From assembly GCA_002159075.1 (NCBI GenBank), contig LZRT01000036.1, positions 62,001-126,000 of the forward strand: DNA of 64,000 nucleotides, given 5' to 3'. Under the pieces are notes generated by a model. That model was given only the letters and a program-made list of their open reading frames with translations, did no database searches and was not told the DNA's origin. The DNA is from Bacillus thermozeamaize. Its GTDB lineage: Bacteria; Bacillota; Bacilli; ZCTH02-B2. Shown one piece after another: positions 53,798-63,128 of the stretch. Every line of letters begins with the position of its first letter. Position 1 is the first letter of the stretch. Both the position numbers and the translations under genes were made by a program.

Positions 53798-54089
53798 AGA
53801 TGATGAGGGAGCCAAGGTGCATGCGGGAATCTGCAGAGAGCCGATGGCTGGTGGAAATCGGCGATTCCCTGCACCGGAGCACTCCGGAGTTGACGGGCTG
53901 AAAAGGAAGTAGGCCCGTACGCTGAATGGCGTTATCCTATGGTTGGACAAACCGCTGAGGTCACTGGAACGGTTTTTCTTTTTCCGTCATGCGCGAAAAG
54001 CCGGGGCAGTGATGAATGAGGGTGGCACCACGAGACCTCTCGTCCCTCACACGACACATGGGTCGTGTGTGTCGATGAGCGGTTTTTTT
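53798..54089 (+). promoter_or_regulatory. T-box riboswitch, probable serine specificity (AGC specifier)
   Basis: The leader shows the T-box layout. Stem I has AGAGAG (53834-53839) and the GGTGGAAA distal loop; its lower arms GGTGCA/TGCACC and GGGAATC/GATTCCC pair, leaving GGAGCACT in the specifier loop with AGC (Ser) at 53878-53880. The T-box sequence AGGGTGGCACCACGAG begins at 54019. The terminator pairs ACCTCTCGTC with GATGAGCGGT, with an inner CACACGAC/GTCGTGTG hairpin, and is followed by seven T. Uncharged tRNA-Ser would stabilise the antiterminator and turn on the aminotransferase and serA. The canonical ACCGCG is ACCACG here. Confidence 0.92.
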
Positions 54090-54130
54090 ATTTGAGCAAC
54101 AAATCTTCTTGCAGATAGGAGTGGAAATGC

Positions 54131-55297
54131 ATGATCAGCGACAAAACACGTTTGCGTATCCCCGGACCGACACCGATTCCCCCGCGCGTCGTGCGGGCCA
54201 TGAGCCAGCCGATGATCGGGCACCGCAGTCAAGAATGCTCTCAGTTGATCGAAGAGCTTTCCAACCGTTTGAAACCAGTGTTCGGCACTTCTCATCCTGT
54301 CATCATTCTCACCAGCAGCGGCACTTCGGCCCTTGAGGCAGCCGTCGTCAACACGGTGCAGCCAGGGGATGAGGTGATCGTCGTCGTCACAGGGGCATTC
54401 GGCGATCGGTTTGCCAGCATTGCCGAACGCTATCAGGCAAAAGTGCACCGCCTGGACATCCCGTGGGGTCAGGCCTGTACGCCTGACGAGCTGATTCCCT
54501 ACCTGCAAAAATACCCGAACACGAAAATGGTGTTTGCCACTTATTGTGAAACCTCTACCGGGGTCTTGAACCCCATCGCGGAACTGGCTGCCGCCGTCCG
54601 CGCCCATTCCGACGCGCTGCTCGCCGTAGACGGGGTAAGTGCCATCGGCGGCGCTCCATTCGACATGGAAGCATGGGGAGTGGATATCGCGGTAACGGGT
54701 TCTCAGAAGGCGCTCATGCTGCCGGCCGGATTGGCCTTTGTCGCTGTCAGCGAGCGGGCCTGGGAAAGGATTCACGCTTGCGCAACCCCTCGCTTCTATC
54801 TCGATTTGCGCACCTATCAAAAAAATCTTCTGGATTCGACCACTCCCTATACACCAGCCATCTCTCTCCTCTACGGCCTGCGCGAGGCGTTACAGATGAT
54901 CGAGGAAGAAGGGCTTGAGGAGGTCTACCGTCGGCACCGCCTGATGCGCGATATGACCCTGGCCGGGCTGAAGACGCTCGGGCTGCCGCTTCTGGCCGAT
55001 GAAGCCTACGCCTCCCCCACCGTGACGGCTGTCAAAGGCATCGAAGGAGCCAGCGCCGAGCAGATCAGGGCAATCGCAAAAAAACAATACCAGATGACCC
55101 TGGCAGGCGGGCAGAAACATTTGAAATCGGCGATTTTCCGGATCGGCCACATGGGGTATTGCGATCCATTGGACGTGCTGAATGTCCTCTCCGTTCTGGA
55201 ACTGACGCTTTATGAATTGAAAATTGATGTTTCCTTTGGACAGGCAATCAAGGCTGCACAAGAGGTGATGGTTGGTGTATCGAATTCTGGTCAGTGA
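54131..55297 (+). CDS. class V aminotransferase, probable phosphoserine/serine-glyoxylate type
   Basis: 388 residues, PLP enzyme of the alanine-glyoxylate / serine-pyruvate aminotransferase group. The N-terminal RIPGPTPIPPRV and the PLP-lysine segment TGSQKALMLPAG are diagnostic. Because it is cotranscribed with serA under a Ser-specific T-box, the likely role is to convert 3-phosphohydroxypyruvate (or hydroxypyruvate) to the amino acid, replacing SerC. That is inferred from context. AGGAGTGG precedes the ATG. It overlaps serA by about 23 bases. Confidence 0.88.
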   Translation: MISDKTRLRIPGPTPIPPRVVRAMSQPMIGHRSQECSQLIEELSNRLKPVFGTSHPVIILTSSGTSALEAAVVNTVQPGDEVIVVVTGAFGDRFASIAERYQAKVHRLDIPWGQACTPDELIPYLQKYPNTKMVFATYCETSTGVLNPIAELAAAVRAHSDALLAVDGVSAIGGAPFDMEAWGVDIAVTGSQKALMLPAGLAFVAVSERAWERIHACATPRFYLDLRTYQKNLLDSTTPYTPAISLLYGLREALQMIEEEGLEEVYRRHRLMRDMTLAGLKTLGLPLLADEAYASPTVTAVKGIEGASAEQIRAIAKKQYQMTLAGGQKHLKSAIFRIGHMGYCDPLDVLNVLSVLELTLYELKIDVSFGQAIKAAQEVMVGVSNSGQ

Positions 55298-56861
55298 TCC
55301 GCTCAGCGAGTACGGTTTGCAAAAACTGTTGCAAGCTCCGGATGTCGAGGTGGTTCAAAAAACAGGACTTTCAGAAGCAGAGTTGATCCAACTGATCCCT
55401 GACTTTGATGCGCTGCTGGTACGCAGCCAGACCAAAGTGACGGCACAAGTCCTGGAAGCGGGCCGGAGATTGAAAGCGGTAGGAAGAGCAGGCGTTGGCG
55501 TCGATAATATCGACCTGGAAGCGGCCACCCGGTACGGTATTGCCGTCATCAACGCACCAGACGGCAATACCATTACCACTTCGGAGCATACCTTTGCGAT
55601 GTTGCTGGCGCTGGCGCGCCGCATCCCGCAGGCCTATCGTTCGACCATCCAAGGCGAATGGCGGCGGAAAGATTTTGTCGGCGTGGAACTGAGGGATAAA
55701 ATCCTGGGGATCATCGGTTTTGGCCGGATCGGTTCGGAAGTTGCGAAGCGGGCCAAAGCATTCCAGATGAAGATCCTGGCATACGATCCCTTTTTGACCC
55801 GGGAGCGGGCGGAAAAAATGGGGATTGTCCTGGCCAGCTTGGACGAAATCTACCGGCAGGCCGATTTTATTACCGTGCATACACCGCTGAACAAGGACAC
55901 GCGGCATATGATCAGCACGGAAGCGTTTGAAAAGATGAAGCAAGGCGTGCGGATTATCAACTGTGCCCGGGGCGGGATCATTGATGAAAAAGCCCTCGTC
56001 GAAGCCATTCGCAGCGGCAAGGTGGCTGGGGCGGCCCTGGACGTCTTTGAAAATGAACCGCCTGCCAAAGACAACCCTCTCCTGTCCATGGATGAGGTGA
56101 TCGTCACCCCGCACCTTGGCGCTTCCACCGTTGAGGCGCAGGAAAATGTAGCGCTAGATGTTTCAGAGGAGATCCTTCATCTTTTGCGCGGGGAACCGTT
56201 CAAAAACGCCGTCAACCTTCCCAGCATTCCACCGGAGATGATGGAAAAAATCCAGCCCTATTTTGACCTGTGCGAAAAACTGGGACTCTTTGTGGCCCAA
56301 ATGGCGGACAGCGGCATTAAAGAGGTGGTCATCACCTATTCTGGCGAGCTGCGGGACCTGAATACGGATCCCTTGACGCGCAATGTACTAAAAGGCATCC
56401 TGTCTTATTACCTGACGGGAGAAGTCAATTATATCAACGCCCCCCATTTGGCGGCGAAAAAAGAGATCCATGTCCTGGAGCAAAAATCATCTCACAGCCG
56501 GGGTTTTACCAGTTTGATCACGGTGACCCTGCGCACCAGCCAGGAAGAGCATTCGGTCTCCGGAACGCTCCTCAACGGGTATGGGGCCCGGATCATCAAG
56601 ATCGACAACTATTCGATCGATGTGGAACCAAGCGGCCATTTCTTGCTCATTTCCCACCAGGACAAACCTGGCATGATTGGTCAGGTGGGACAGGTGCTCG
56701 GCGACAACGGCATCAACATCGCCACGATGCAGGTAGGACGGCAGTCGGCGGGAGGCAAGGCGATTATGTTGCTGTCGATTGACAAGGAAGCCGATCCTGA
56801 TGTCCTGGCGAAAATCCAAGATTTGGCCGATATCCACGACGTAACGGAAATCGATTTGTAA
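55275..56861 (+). CDS. serA: D-3-phosphoglycerate dehydrogenase
   Basis: About 528 residues, the long form. The substrate/NAD core contains GIIGFGRIGSEVAKRAKAF, NCARGGIIDE and the catalytic HLGAST. It is followed by an intervening domain and a C-terminal ACT domain (HQDKPGMIGQVGQVLGDNGINIATMQVGR) where serine can inhibit. SerA starts serine synthesis from 3-phosphoglycerate. A GTG at 55275 or a TTG at 55272 may initiate; AGAGGTG lies seven or four bases upstream. Confidence 0.96.
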   Translation: MYRILVSDPLSEYGLQKLLQAPDVEVVQKTGLSEAELIQLIPDFDALLVRSQTKVTAQVLEAGRRLKAVGRAGVGVDNIDLEAATRYGIAVINAPDGNTITTSEHTFAMLLALARRIPQAYRSTIQGEWRRKDFVGVELRDKILGIIGFGRIGSEVAKRAKAFQMKILAYDPFLTRERAEKMGIVLASLDEIYRQADFITVHTPLNKDTRHMISTEAFEKMKQGVRIINCARGGIIDEKALVEAIRSGKVAGAALDVFENEPPAKDNPLLSMDEVIVTPHLGASTVEAQENVALDVSEEILHLLRGEPFKNAVNLPSIPPEMMEKIQPYFDLCEKLGLFVAQMADSGIKEVVITYSGELRDLNTDPLTRNVLKGILSYYLTGEVNYINAPHLAAKKEIHVLEQKSSHSRGFTSLITVTLRTSQEEHSVSGTLLNGYGARIIKIDNYSIDVEPSGHFLLISHQDKPGMIGQVGQVLGDNGINIATMQVGRQSAGGKAIMLLSIDKEADPDVLAKIQDLADIHDVTEIDL

Positions 56862-56892
56862 TCAATCGTTTTGTCATCATGGTGATGTGAGA

Positions 56893-56926
56893 TGAAAAAA
56901 CTGCCCGGAGCAAAAGCCCGGGCAGT
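56893..56926 (-). terminator. terminator of resDE, possibly bidirectional
   Basis: On the minus strand ACTGCCCGG pairs with CCGGGCAGT around nine bases and is followed by TTTTTTC. It overlaps the last base of the resE stop and also stands 31 bases after the serA stop, though with a weaker T run on that side. Confidence 0.8.
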
Positions 56927-58758
56927 CAGTTTTGCGGAGGCTCAAACGGCAGGACGATGGAAAAGGTAGTACCCTTTCCGACCTGACTTTTGGCCGTGAT
57001 CATCCCGCCGTGAGCCTCGACGATATTTTTGACAATGGCCAGTCCCAATCCCGTGCCGGCCTTTCCCCGCGTGCGCGCCTTGTCCGTCTTGTAAAACCGT
57101 TCAAAGACAAACGGCAAGTCTTCCGTGGGGATGCCTACCCCTGTGTCCTCCACTTCGATCAGCACCTCATGATCCAATGCCTGCATGCGCAATGTGACCT
57201 TTCCGCCGTCCGGAGTGTGCCGCAAGGCATTATCTACAAGATTGGTAAACACTTGCTCCAACCGGTCTTCGTCCGCCTGGATCGCGGGGATGGGGGTTTC
57301 CTTGACCAGTTCCAGCAACAGGTTGGATTCCTCCGCCATCCGCTCAAACTTGTTCAGGACATGTTCGCACAGCTCCACAATGTTCACCTTTTGCAACTGC
57401 AGCTTGAGCTGCCCGGACTCCATGCGCGCCAGGTCGAGCAACTCATTCACCAGTTTCCCCATCCGGAGTGACTCGTCATGAATGATCCTGACCAGCGCCT
57501 TTTGCTCTTCTTCGGTTTGGACCACATTGTCAATGATCGCCTCGCTGTATCCCTGCAGCATGGCAATCGGTGTCCGCAATTCATGCGAAATGTTGGCCAC
57601 AAAATCGTTCCGCAGCTTGTCCAGCTTTCGCTCTTCTGTCACATCCCGCAGAACGGCCACCGCTCCCCGGACGCCTTGATTTTTTTCTGACAGTTCCCGG
57701 TACAGCGGGGTAATCACCACCGACCAGGTGCGTCCGTTGGCCGATACATCCCCGCTTTGTTCCTTTCCTTCTCTCAAGACATTCTGATACAACGGAATGA
57801 GAGGTTCGGGCAGGCCGATCGCTTCTCCATTCGCCTCCGTTTCTCCATGCCTGAGATGATACAACATCTTTCTGACTGGCGGATTGGTGATGAGAATCTT
57901 ACCGCGCTCGTCCACGGTGAAGACACCGTCCGTCATGCTGTTGAGGATGCTGGAGAGCTGCTCTTTTTCTTTTGACAGGTCTTTAATCGTCGTTTCCAAA
58001 TCTTCCGCCATGCGGTTAAAGGTTTTGGCCAGCTCGCCAATTTCATCGGTCGTGCGAATCGGCACCCGGACTTGGAAATTTCCATGGCTGATCTGATCCG
58101 CCGCCTTTTTCATCTGCAGGACGGGGCGGGTGATGCGCGTAGAGAGGAAAAAGGCAAAGACCGTTGTCATGATGATGGCGATGCCGGCCGCATACAGGAT
58201 GTACCACTTGGCACCATTGGTCGTCTCAACCAAATTTTTCAACGATTGATAAAGGATGACTGAACCTGTGATCTGACCTTGCTGATCGTGATAGGGAACC
58301 GCGACCACAAGAATGTCGCCGCTTACGTTGCTGCCGAAAAAGAGGCTGGAACTTCCCGCTTTCCCGAGAGAGCGATGCACAGAAATGGTACCGCCTCGAT
58401 GCACGTGGCTCAATTCCTCGGGATTCAACAATTCCGCAGTCGTAAGCTGCGGCAGCTCCGGATCGGCGGCAAAGTGGCTGAATTCCGCCTTTTCGGAATG
58501 CAAGTTGTGGACGATCAGGCTGGTTTGGTACGCCTCCAGAAGATGGCCTGCCGTATCGACGGCCAGATTTTTGTCTGGATAGGTTTGAAAGATGTATGCT
58601 AATCGCTCGGCGAGATTCAGCAGATTGTCCGATTGCTGGCGTGAATAGTACCCCTCAAGAAACTGCCCCAACAGGAGCGTCAACAATATCAGGACAATCG
58701 TGACCATTCCAATAATCGTCGCCCATAATTTGACGACAACCCCTCTCCAGAACGCCAA
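56926..58758 (-). CDS. resE: sensor histidine kinase ResE
   Basis: 610 residues: membrane helix (about 10-35), extracytoplasmic domain (36-180), second helix (about 186-206), HAMP (207-260), PAS (265-375), then HisKA with the phosphoacceptor His392 (NISHELRTPIAM) and a HATPase domain ending near 605. Layout and partner identify it as ResE-like (also close to WalK/PhoR), which in B. subtilis controls respiration and anaerobic genes. The start is a TTG immediately after the resD stop, with GAGGTGAGGGAG upstream. Confidence 0.9.
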   Translation of the reverse strand: MAFWRGVVVKLWATIIGMVTIVLILLTLLLGQFLEGYYSRQQSDNLLNLAERLAYIFQTYPDKNLAVDTAGHLLEAYQTSLIVHNLHSEKAEFSHFAADPELPQLTTAELLNPEELSHVHRGGTISVHRSLGKAGSSSLFFGSNVSGDILVVAVPYHDQQGQITGSVILYQSLKNLVETTNGAKWYILYAAGIAIIMTTVFAFFLSTRITRPVLQMKKAADQISHGNFQVRVPIRTTDEIGELAKTFNRMAEDLETTIKDLSKEKEQLSSILNSMTDGVFTVDERGKILITNPPVRKMLYHLRHGETEANGEAIGLPEPLIPLYQNVLREGKEQSGDVSANGRTWSVVITPLYRELSEKNQGVRGAVAVLRDVTEERKLDKLRNDFVANISHELRTPIAMLQGYSEAIIDNVVQTEEEQKALVRIIHDESLRMGKLVNELLDLARMESGQLKLQLQKVNIVELCEHVLNKFERMAEESNLLLELVKETPIPAIQADEDRLEQVFTNLVDNALRHTPDGGKVTLRMQALDHEVLIEVEDTGVGIPTEDLPFVFERFYKTDKARTRGKAGTGLGLAIVKNIVEAHGGMITAKSQVGKGTTFSIVLPFEPPQN

Positions 58759-59499
58759 TTACTCCCTCACCTCAAGTTTATAGCCTACACCCCAGACGGT
58801 CTTGATCATTTCCGCAGCCTCTTTGGACACACTGCTCAATTTTTCCCGCAGCCGCTTGACATGGGTATCGACGGTCCGCAAGTCCCCGAAAAACTCATAA
58901 TTCCAGACATCCTTGAGAAGCTGTTCGCGGGTGAACACCTTGTCAGGGGACAACGCCAGATAATAAAGCAAGTCGTATTCCTTGGGCGTCAAGTAAACCT
59001 CTTTGTCTTCCACTGTCACTTTGTGCGCATCATGATCAATCGTCAAGTGGGGATACACGATCAAGTTTTTGGCTTTTTCCGCCCCCAGGTAAGCCGTCGC
59101 CGAGGAGCGCCGCAACACAGCCTTGACACGGTAAATCAATTCCCGCGGGCTGAATGGCTTGGGCACATAATCGTCTGCACCGACTTCAAAACCTTGAATG
59201 CGGCTGGATTCTTCCCCCCGGGCCGTGAGCATGATCACCGGGGTGGCTTTCTTCTCACGCAATTTCTGGCAAACTTCAATCCCGTCCATCTTCGGGAGCA
59301 TCAGGTCCAGAATGATCAACTGATAATCGTTGGCCAGCGCCTTTTCCAGCGCCAACTTGCCGTCTTCGGCTTCTTCGATGAGATAACCCTCTCTTTCCAG
59401 ATACAGGCGCAACAAATTGCGTATCCGTTCCTCATCATCCACGACCAAAATTTTTTCAGCTACATTCTTTTCGTCGGCTGTACCGCTTGCCTGTTGCAC
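58759..59499 (-). CDS. resD: response regulator ResD
   Basis: About 246 residues, OmpR/PhoB class. The receiver domain has acidic residues at 21-22, the phosphoacceptor Asp65 (ILDLMLPKMDG) and Lys in YVPKPFSP; the C-terminal winged helix ends with VDTHVKRLREKL and VWGVGYKLE. In Bacillus ResD activates ctaA, qcr, res and nasDEF genes when oxygen is limited; qcrABC at 16-18 kb is a likely target. A GTG at 59499 with GGAGGTG upstream is preferred; the frame extends to 59523. Confidence 0.92.
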   Translation of the reverse strand: MQQASGTADEKNVAEKILVVDDEERIRNLLRLYLEREGYLIEEAEDGKLALEKALANDYQLIILDLMLPKMDGIEVCQKLREKKATPVIMLTARGEESSRIQGFEVGADDYVPKPFSPRELIYRVKAVLRRSSATAYLGAEKAKNLIVYPHLTIDHDAHKVTVEDKEVYLTPKEYDLLYYLALSPDKVFTREQLLKDVWNYEFFGDLRTVDTHVKRLREKLSSVSKEAAEMIKTVWGVGYKLEVRE

Positions 59500-59543
59500 C
59501 TCATCGGCACCTCCACACCTCAAATGGTCTTAATCTTTATTAT

Positions 59544-59576
59544 ACGAAAAAAAGCGGCGGACAAGCGTCCTGCCGC
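59544..59576 (-). terminator. terminator of rluB
   Basis: On the minus strand GCGGC-A-GGAC pairs with GTCC-GCCGC around a four-base loop, followed by seven T. It lies just after the rluB stop. Confidence 0.8.
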
Positions 59577-59584
59577 AGGAAAAC

Positions 59585-60331
59585 TTATGAACCTTTTGTG
59601 TCAAGCATTTTTTTCAGGCGTGACACTTCTTTCCTTGACAAAAAACGAAATTGGCCAGGCTTCAAATCGCCCAAATGCAACGGTCCCTGCTGAATCCGTT
59701 TCAAGGAAAGCACCGGATAACCGATGGCATCAAACATCCGCCGCACTTGCCGGTTTCGGCCCTCGTGCAAATGAATGCGGCAGAGGGAATCATATCCGCC
59801 TCCCCGTTCCTTGACGCGCAGCAACCGTACGATCGCAGGCGCCGTCCGGCCATCTTCCAGTTCGATGCCATCACGCAATTTTTGCAAATCGCTTTCTGTC
59901 GGCCTGCCTTTTACCCACACCAGGTAAACCTTTTCCACTTCAAAACGGGGATGCATCATCCGGTAGGCCAATTCCCCGTCATTGGTCAACAATAACAGGC
60001 CTTCAGAATCGTAATCCAGCCGGCCTACAGGAAAGACACGCTCCGAAAGGGGCACAAGGTCGGTAACCACCCTTCTCCCTTGCGGATCGCTGGTGCTGGT
60101 GATCACGCCCTTGGGTTTGTTGATGATGATGTAAACCTTGTCTTTTGGCTCCGTCCGGATCAGCTTGCCGCGAACCCGGATCTCATCGGTCTGCGGATTG
60201 ACTTTGGTACCCAGCTGGGTGATCACTTTTCCGTTGACTTCCACCCATCCCTTGCGAATCCACTCTTCACTCTTTCTGCGAGAGGCTACACCCGCTTGGG
60301 CCAGCACTTTTTGGAGTCGTACCTGGAACAT
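59585..60331 (-). CDS. rluB: 23S rRNA pseudouridine synthase RluB
   Basis: 248 residues. An N-terminal S4 RNA-binding domain (RLQKVLAQAGVASRRKSEEWI) is followed by the RsuA/RluB/E/F catalytic domain with GRLDYDSEGLLLLTNDG, where the Asp attacks uridine. B. subtilis RluB modifies helix 90-93 region uridines of 23S rRNA. ATG 60331 matches the family start. It follows spmB by 40 bases. Confidence 0.94.
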   Translation of the reverse strand: MFQVRLQKVLAQAGVASRRKSEEWIRKGWVEVNGKVITQLGTKVNPQTDEIRVRGKLIRTEPKDKVYIIINKPKGVITSTSDPQGRRVVTDLVPLSERVFPVGRLDYDSEGLLLLTNDGELAYRMMHPRFEVEKVYLVWVKGRPTESDLQKLRDGIELEDGRTAPAIVRLLRVKERGGGYDSLCRIHLHEGRNRQVRRMFDAIGYPVLSLKRIQQGPLHLGDLKPGQFRFLSRKEVSRLKKMLDTKGS

Positions 60332-60371
60332 GTTCTTCCCTTTCTGGAACCGATCGGTTTTTGAGACATGG

Positions 60372-60908
60372 TTACGTTGCAAAGACAAGCCGGACGATGA
60401 AAACGGATGCGATGACAGCGACAAAATCGGCCAAAAGCCCTACTTTTAATGCATAGCGGCTGTTTCGGATGCCTACCGCGCCAAAATAAACGGCAAGCAC
60501 GTAAAGCGTCGTGTCGCTGCTGCCATACATCGTGGAGGCCAGGCGGCCGAGGAAAGAATCGGGCCCATAGGTATCGATGATGTCGGTGGTGATGGCAAGC
60601 GACCCAGATCCCGAGATGGAACGGATCAGGGCCAGCGGCATGACCTCTTCCGGTATACCGAGCCAGTGCCCCACCGGGGCGATCAGCCGAACCAACAAGT
60701 CCATCGCCCCTGATTCGCGAAACACGGTGACCGCAACCATCATGGCGACAAGATGAGGGATCAGATCGACCGCCGTCTGAAACCCTCCCTTTGCCCCCTC
60801 GATGAACACTTCATAGACCGGCACCCTCTTCCAGAAGGCGGTCAGCAAAATGGTCATCAACAAGAGCGAAATGAACCAGACGGAAAGGGTGGAGACGAGC
60901 CCGACCAT
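60372..60908 (-). CDS. spmB: spore maturation protein B
   Basis: 178 residues, the family length. Several hydrophobic helices, a GFQTAVDLIPHLVAMMVAVTVFRESG segment and the conserved SISGSGSLAITTDIIDTYGPDSFLG identify SpmB, a Gate-domain protein. With SpmA and DacB it sets cortex structure, and in B. subtilis mutants spores hydrate abnormally and lose heat resistance. Its ATG stands one base after the spmA stop. Confidence 0.96.
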   Translation of the reverse strand: MVGLVSTLSVWFISLLLMTILLTAFWKRVPVYEVFIEGAKGGFQTAVDLIPHLVAMMVAVTVFRESGAMDLLVRLIAPVGHWLGIPEEVMPLALIRSISGSGSLAITTDIIDTYGPDSFLGRLASTMYGSSDTTLYVLAVYFGAVGIRNSRYALKVGLLADFVAVIASVFIVRLVFAT

Positions 60909-60909
60909 T

Positions 60910-61509
60910 TCACGATTTCTCCCCGTTCTGGCGCTGCTCCCGCCATTGAAACCACTTGTCAATGCAAATCGCGGAAATGGTGGCGATAAAGGTGGCCGCC
61001 AGCGTCGTGCCGATAATCTCCGTCGGATTGGCTGACTGATATGTCATCCGGATGCCGATGATGGTGGTCGGAATCAGGGTCAGTCCGGAGGTGTTGAGGG
61101 CCAAAAGCGTACACATGGCGGGGGTGGCGATCTCCTTCTTGGGGTTCAATGTCTGGAGCTCTTTCATCGCCGCAAGGCCCATTGGCGTCGCCGCATTCCC
61201 CAGGCCGAACAGGTTGGCTGTAAGATTGGACAAGATATACCCTTCCGCAGGATGTCCCGGGGGAACGGATGGAAACAAAAAGCGGACCACAGGCCGCAAC
61301 AGATTGCCAAGCGCTTGCAGCAACCCGGCTTCTTCTGCAATTTTCATCAATCCCAGCCACAATGTCAATATGCTGATCAAGCCCAAACTGATGGTTACAC
61401 CCGTTTTGGCCCCTTCAAAGACCGCTTCGTTGATCACTTCAATCTTTCCCTGCATGCCCGCGACAAGAATCCCGGACAAAATCATCAAGAGCCAGATCAG
61501 ATGGATCAC
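60910..61509 (-). CDS. spmA: spore maturation protein A
   Basis: 199 residues with about five membrane helices. Conserved NLTANLFGLGNAATPMGLAAM and CTLLALNTSGLTLIPTT segments define SpmA. A GTG at 61509 with GAGGAG six bases upstream is the start. SpmA and SpmB together act in core dehydration of the developing spore. Confidence 0.96.
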   Translation of the reverse strand: MIHLIWLLMILSGILVAGMQGKIEVINEAVFEGAKTGVTISLGLISILTLWLGLMKIAEEAGLLQALGNLLRPVVRFLFPSVPPGHPAEGYILSNLTANLFGLGNAATPMGLAAMKELQTLNPKKEIATPAMCTLLALNTSGLTLIPTTIIGIRMTYQSANPTEIIGTTLAATFIATISAICIDKWFQWREQRQNGEKS

Positions 61510-61543
61510 CGTTCTCCTCTCCCCCGATTTCCCAGTAATGATT

Positions 61544-62647
61544 CTATCTTCCGCTGATCTGTATCGGCAATGCGGCCAATTGTTTCCCCTGAAATGTGAC
61601 GATCACCTTACCGACTTGCGTTCCCTTCGGCGCCTCCTGCAACCGGTTGGCGGACAGATCCGTCAAGATCACCCTTACCTGGATATCTTGGATTTCATCC
61701 TCTGCCAGAGGGTACTTAAAAGTTTTTCCGACTTCCAGACGACGGTTCAGCTGTCGCCATTGCGGTGGCGCGGGCACCTCCTGGCCTTCCTCCAGGAGAA
61801 CGCGCTGCGGATAATGCGCAAACCCGTAATCCAGCAAACTGGCATGATCTCTCCAGTCATCCGGATCGTTCAGCGTCACCACGACCAACTGTTGTCCATT
61901 CCGCGTGGCAGAAGAAACCAATGTTCTCCCCGCTTTGCGGGTAAAGCCTGTCTTTACGCCGTCCGCCCCTTCGTACAAGTGGAGCATTTTGTTCTTGTTC
62001 CGCCAGCTGCGTTGCCATTCTTCTCCCAACCAGGATACACGCTTTTTTTCGGTCTTTACGATTTCCTGGAATACGGGATTTTTCAACGCATAGGCAGCCA
62101 GAATGGCCATATCGCGCGCGGACGAATAATGTCCATCCTGATCCAGGCCATGGGAATTGGCAAAATGGGTGTGATTCATCCCCAATTCCCAAGCTTTGGC
62201 ATTCATCAGATCGGTAAACGCTTCTTCCGACCCGGCCAGGTGCTCTGCAATGGCCACGGCGGCATCATTGCCGGAACGCAGGATCAAGCCATAAAGCAGT
62301 GTTTCCAGCCGAACCTTCTCCCCCGGTCGCAGGTAAATCGACGACCCCTCCATCCGGCAAGCATTCGGACTGACGACAACCTGATCGTCAAGCTTGCCGT
62401 ATTCAATCGCCAATATCGCGGTCATGATCTTGGTGATACTGGCGATGGGCCGCTCCTCCTCAGCGCGTTTTTGATAAAGGACACGTTTGGAGTCCACATC
62501 CATCAAGATCGCATTTTGTGCCTGAACCTCAGGTTCGGCGTGGGCTGGAGAGGCTTGAAAGAAACAAACGGTTATGATCAAGGTCAACCAGAGATATGAC
62601 GGTCGATGTTTCAGCCGCTTTCCGAGATTCCGTTGATCATCCCCCAC
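61544..62647 (-). CDS. dacB: sporulation D-alanyl-D-alanine carboxypeptidase
   Basis: 367 residues. After a signal peptide (about 1-37, ending SPAHA) comes a class A low-mass PBP5-like domain with the three active motifs: SITK (Ser70-Lys73), SGN near 130 and KTG near 232, then a C-terminal beta domain. It trims peptide cross-links of the spore cortex. Co-transcription with spmA-spmB identifies DacB. A GTG at 62647 with GGGAGG nine bases upstream is the likely start; a SigE-like promoter precedes it. Confidence 0.94.
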   Translation of the reverse strand: MGDDQRNLGKRLKHRPSYLWLTLIITVCFFQASPAHAEPEVQAQNAILMDVDSKRVLYQKRAEEERPIASITKIMTAILAIEYGKLDDQVVVSPNACRMEGSSIYLRPGEKVRLETLLYGLILRSGNDAAVAIAEHLAGSEEAFTDLMNAKAWELGMNHTHFANSHGLDQDGHYSSARDMAILAAYALKNPVFQEIVKTEKKRVSWLGEEWQRSWRNKNKMLHLYEGADGVKTGFTRKAGRTLVSSATRNGQQLVVVTLNDPDDWRDHASLLDYGFAHYPQRVLLEEGQEVPAPPQWRQLNRRLEVGKTFKYPLAEDEIQDIQVRVILTDLSANRLQEAPKGTQVGKVIVTFQGKQLAALPIQISGR

Positions 62648-62672
62648 TTGAGTGAACCTCCCATTGTTCTCA

Positions 62673-62701
62673 TATATACGAGCCTGGTTCGAAGAATATG
62701 A
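62673..62701 (-). promoter_or_regulatory. SigE-like promoter of dacB-spmA-spmB
   Basis: On the minus strand TCATATT (62701-62695), a perfect SigE -35, then 14 bases and CGTATATA (62680-62673), a partial -10 match. The operon is SigE-dependent in B. subtilis. Confidence 0.5.
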
Positions 62702-62708
62702 GACAAGG

Positions 62709-63110
62709 TTAAACCGGAAAGCGTGTATCCTGATTCCCCTGACGTTCATTTTTCTGAAACATCGTCTGAATTTTTTCCAATACGTGTGGCGCCAAGTCAA
62801 GCGCCCGTTCGTACAGGTGGGTGCTGTGATCCAGGGAGAGAAGCCGGATGCCGCTGTTGTTCACGACGAGAAATGCGACGGGTTGAATGGAAATGCCGCC
62901 GCCGCTTCCTCCGCCGAAAGGAACGTGCGACTCATCCGCATTCTCAAATTCACTTCCCCCTGCGGCAAAACCAAAGCCTACTTTGGAAACCGGCAAAATC
63001 ACGCTGCCGTCAGGTGATTCCACCGGATCGCCCACAATCGTGTTGACGTCGATCATTTCCTTGATGTTTTCCAAAGCCGTTTTCATCAACCCTTGAATCG
63101 GGTGTTCCAT
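62709..63110 (-). CDS. ytfJ: GerW/YtfJ family spore protein
   Basis: 133 residues. The family signature MEHPIQGLMKTALENIKEMIDVNTIVGDPV opens the protein; a Gly-rich FGGGSGGGISIQPVAF segment and a C-terminal helix follow. GerW is made in the forespore and is needed for germination through the GerA receptor in B. subtilis. It begins 18 bases after the DUF2953 gene stop. Confidence 0.93.
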   Translation of the reverse strand: MEHPIQGLMKTALENIKEMIDVNTIVGDPVESPDGSVILPVSKVGFGFAAGGSEFENADESHVPFGGGSGGGISIQPVAFLVVNNSGIRLLSLDHSTHLYERALDLAPHVLEKIQTMFQKNERQGNQDTRFPV

Positions 63111-63128
63111 AAAAACACCGCCTTTCGT

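Noticed and set aside
61052-62599. Plus-strand open frame of 515 codons
   Set aside because: It is antisense to spmA and dacB, which are confirmed by SxxK, KTG and SpmA signatures.
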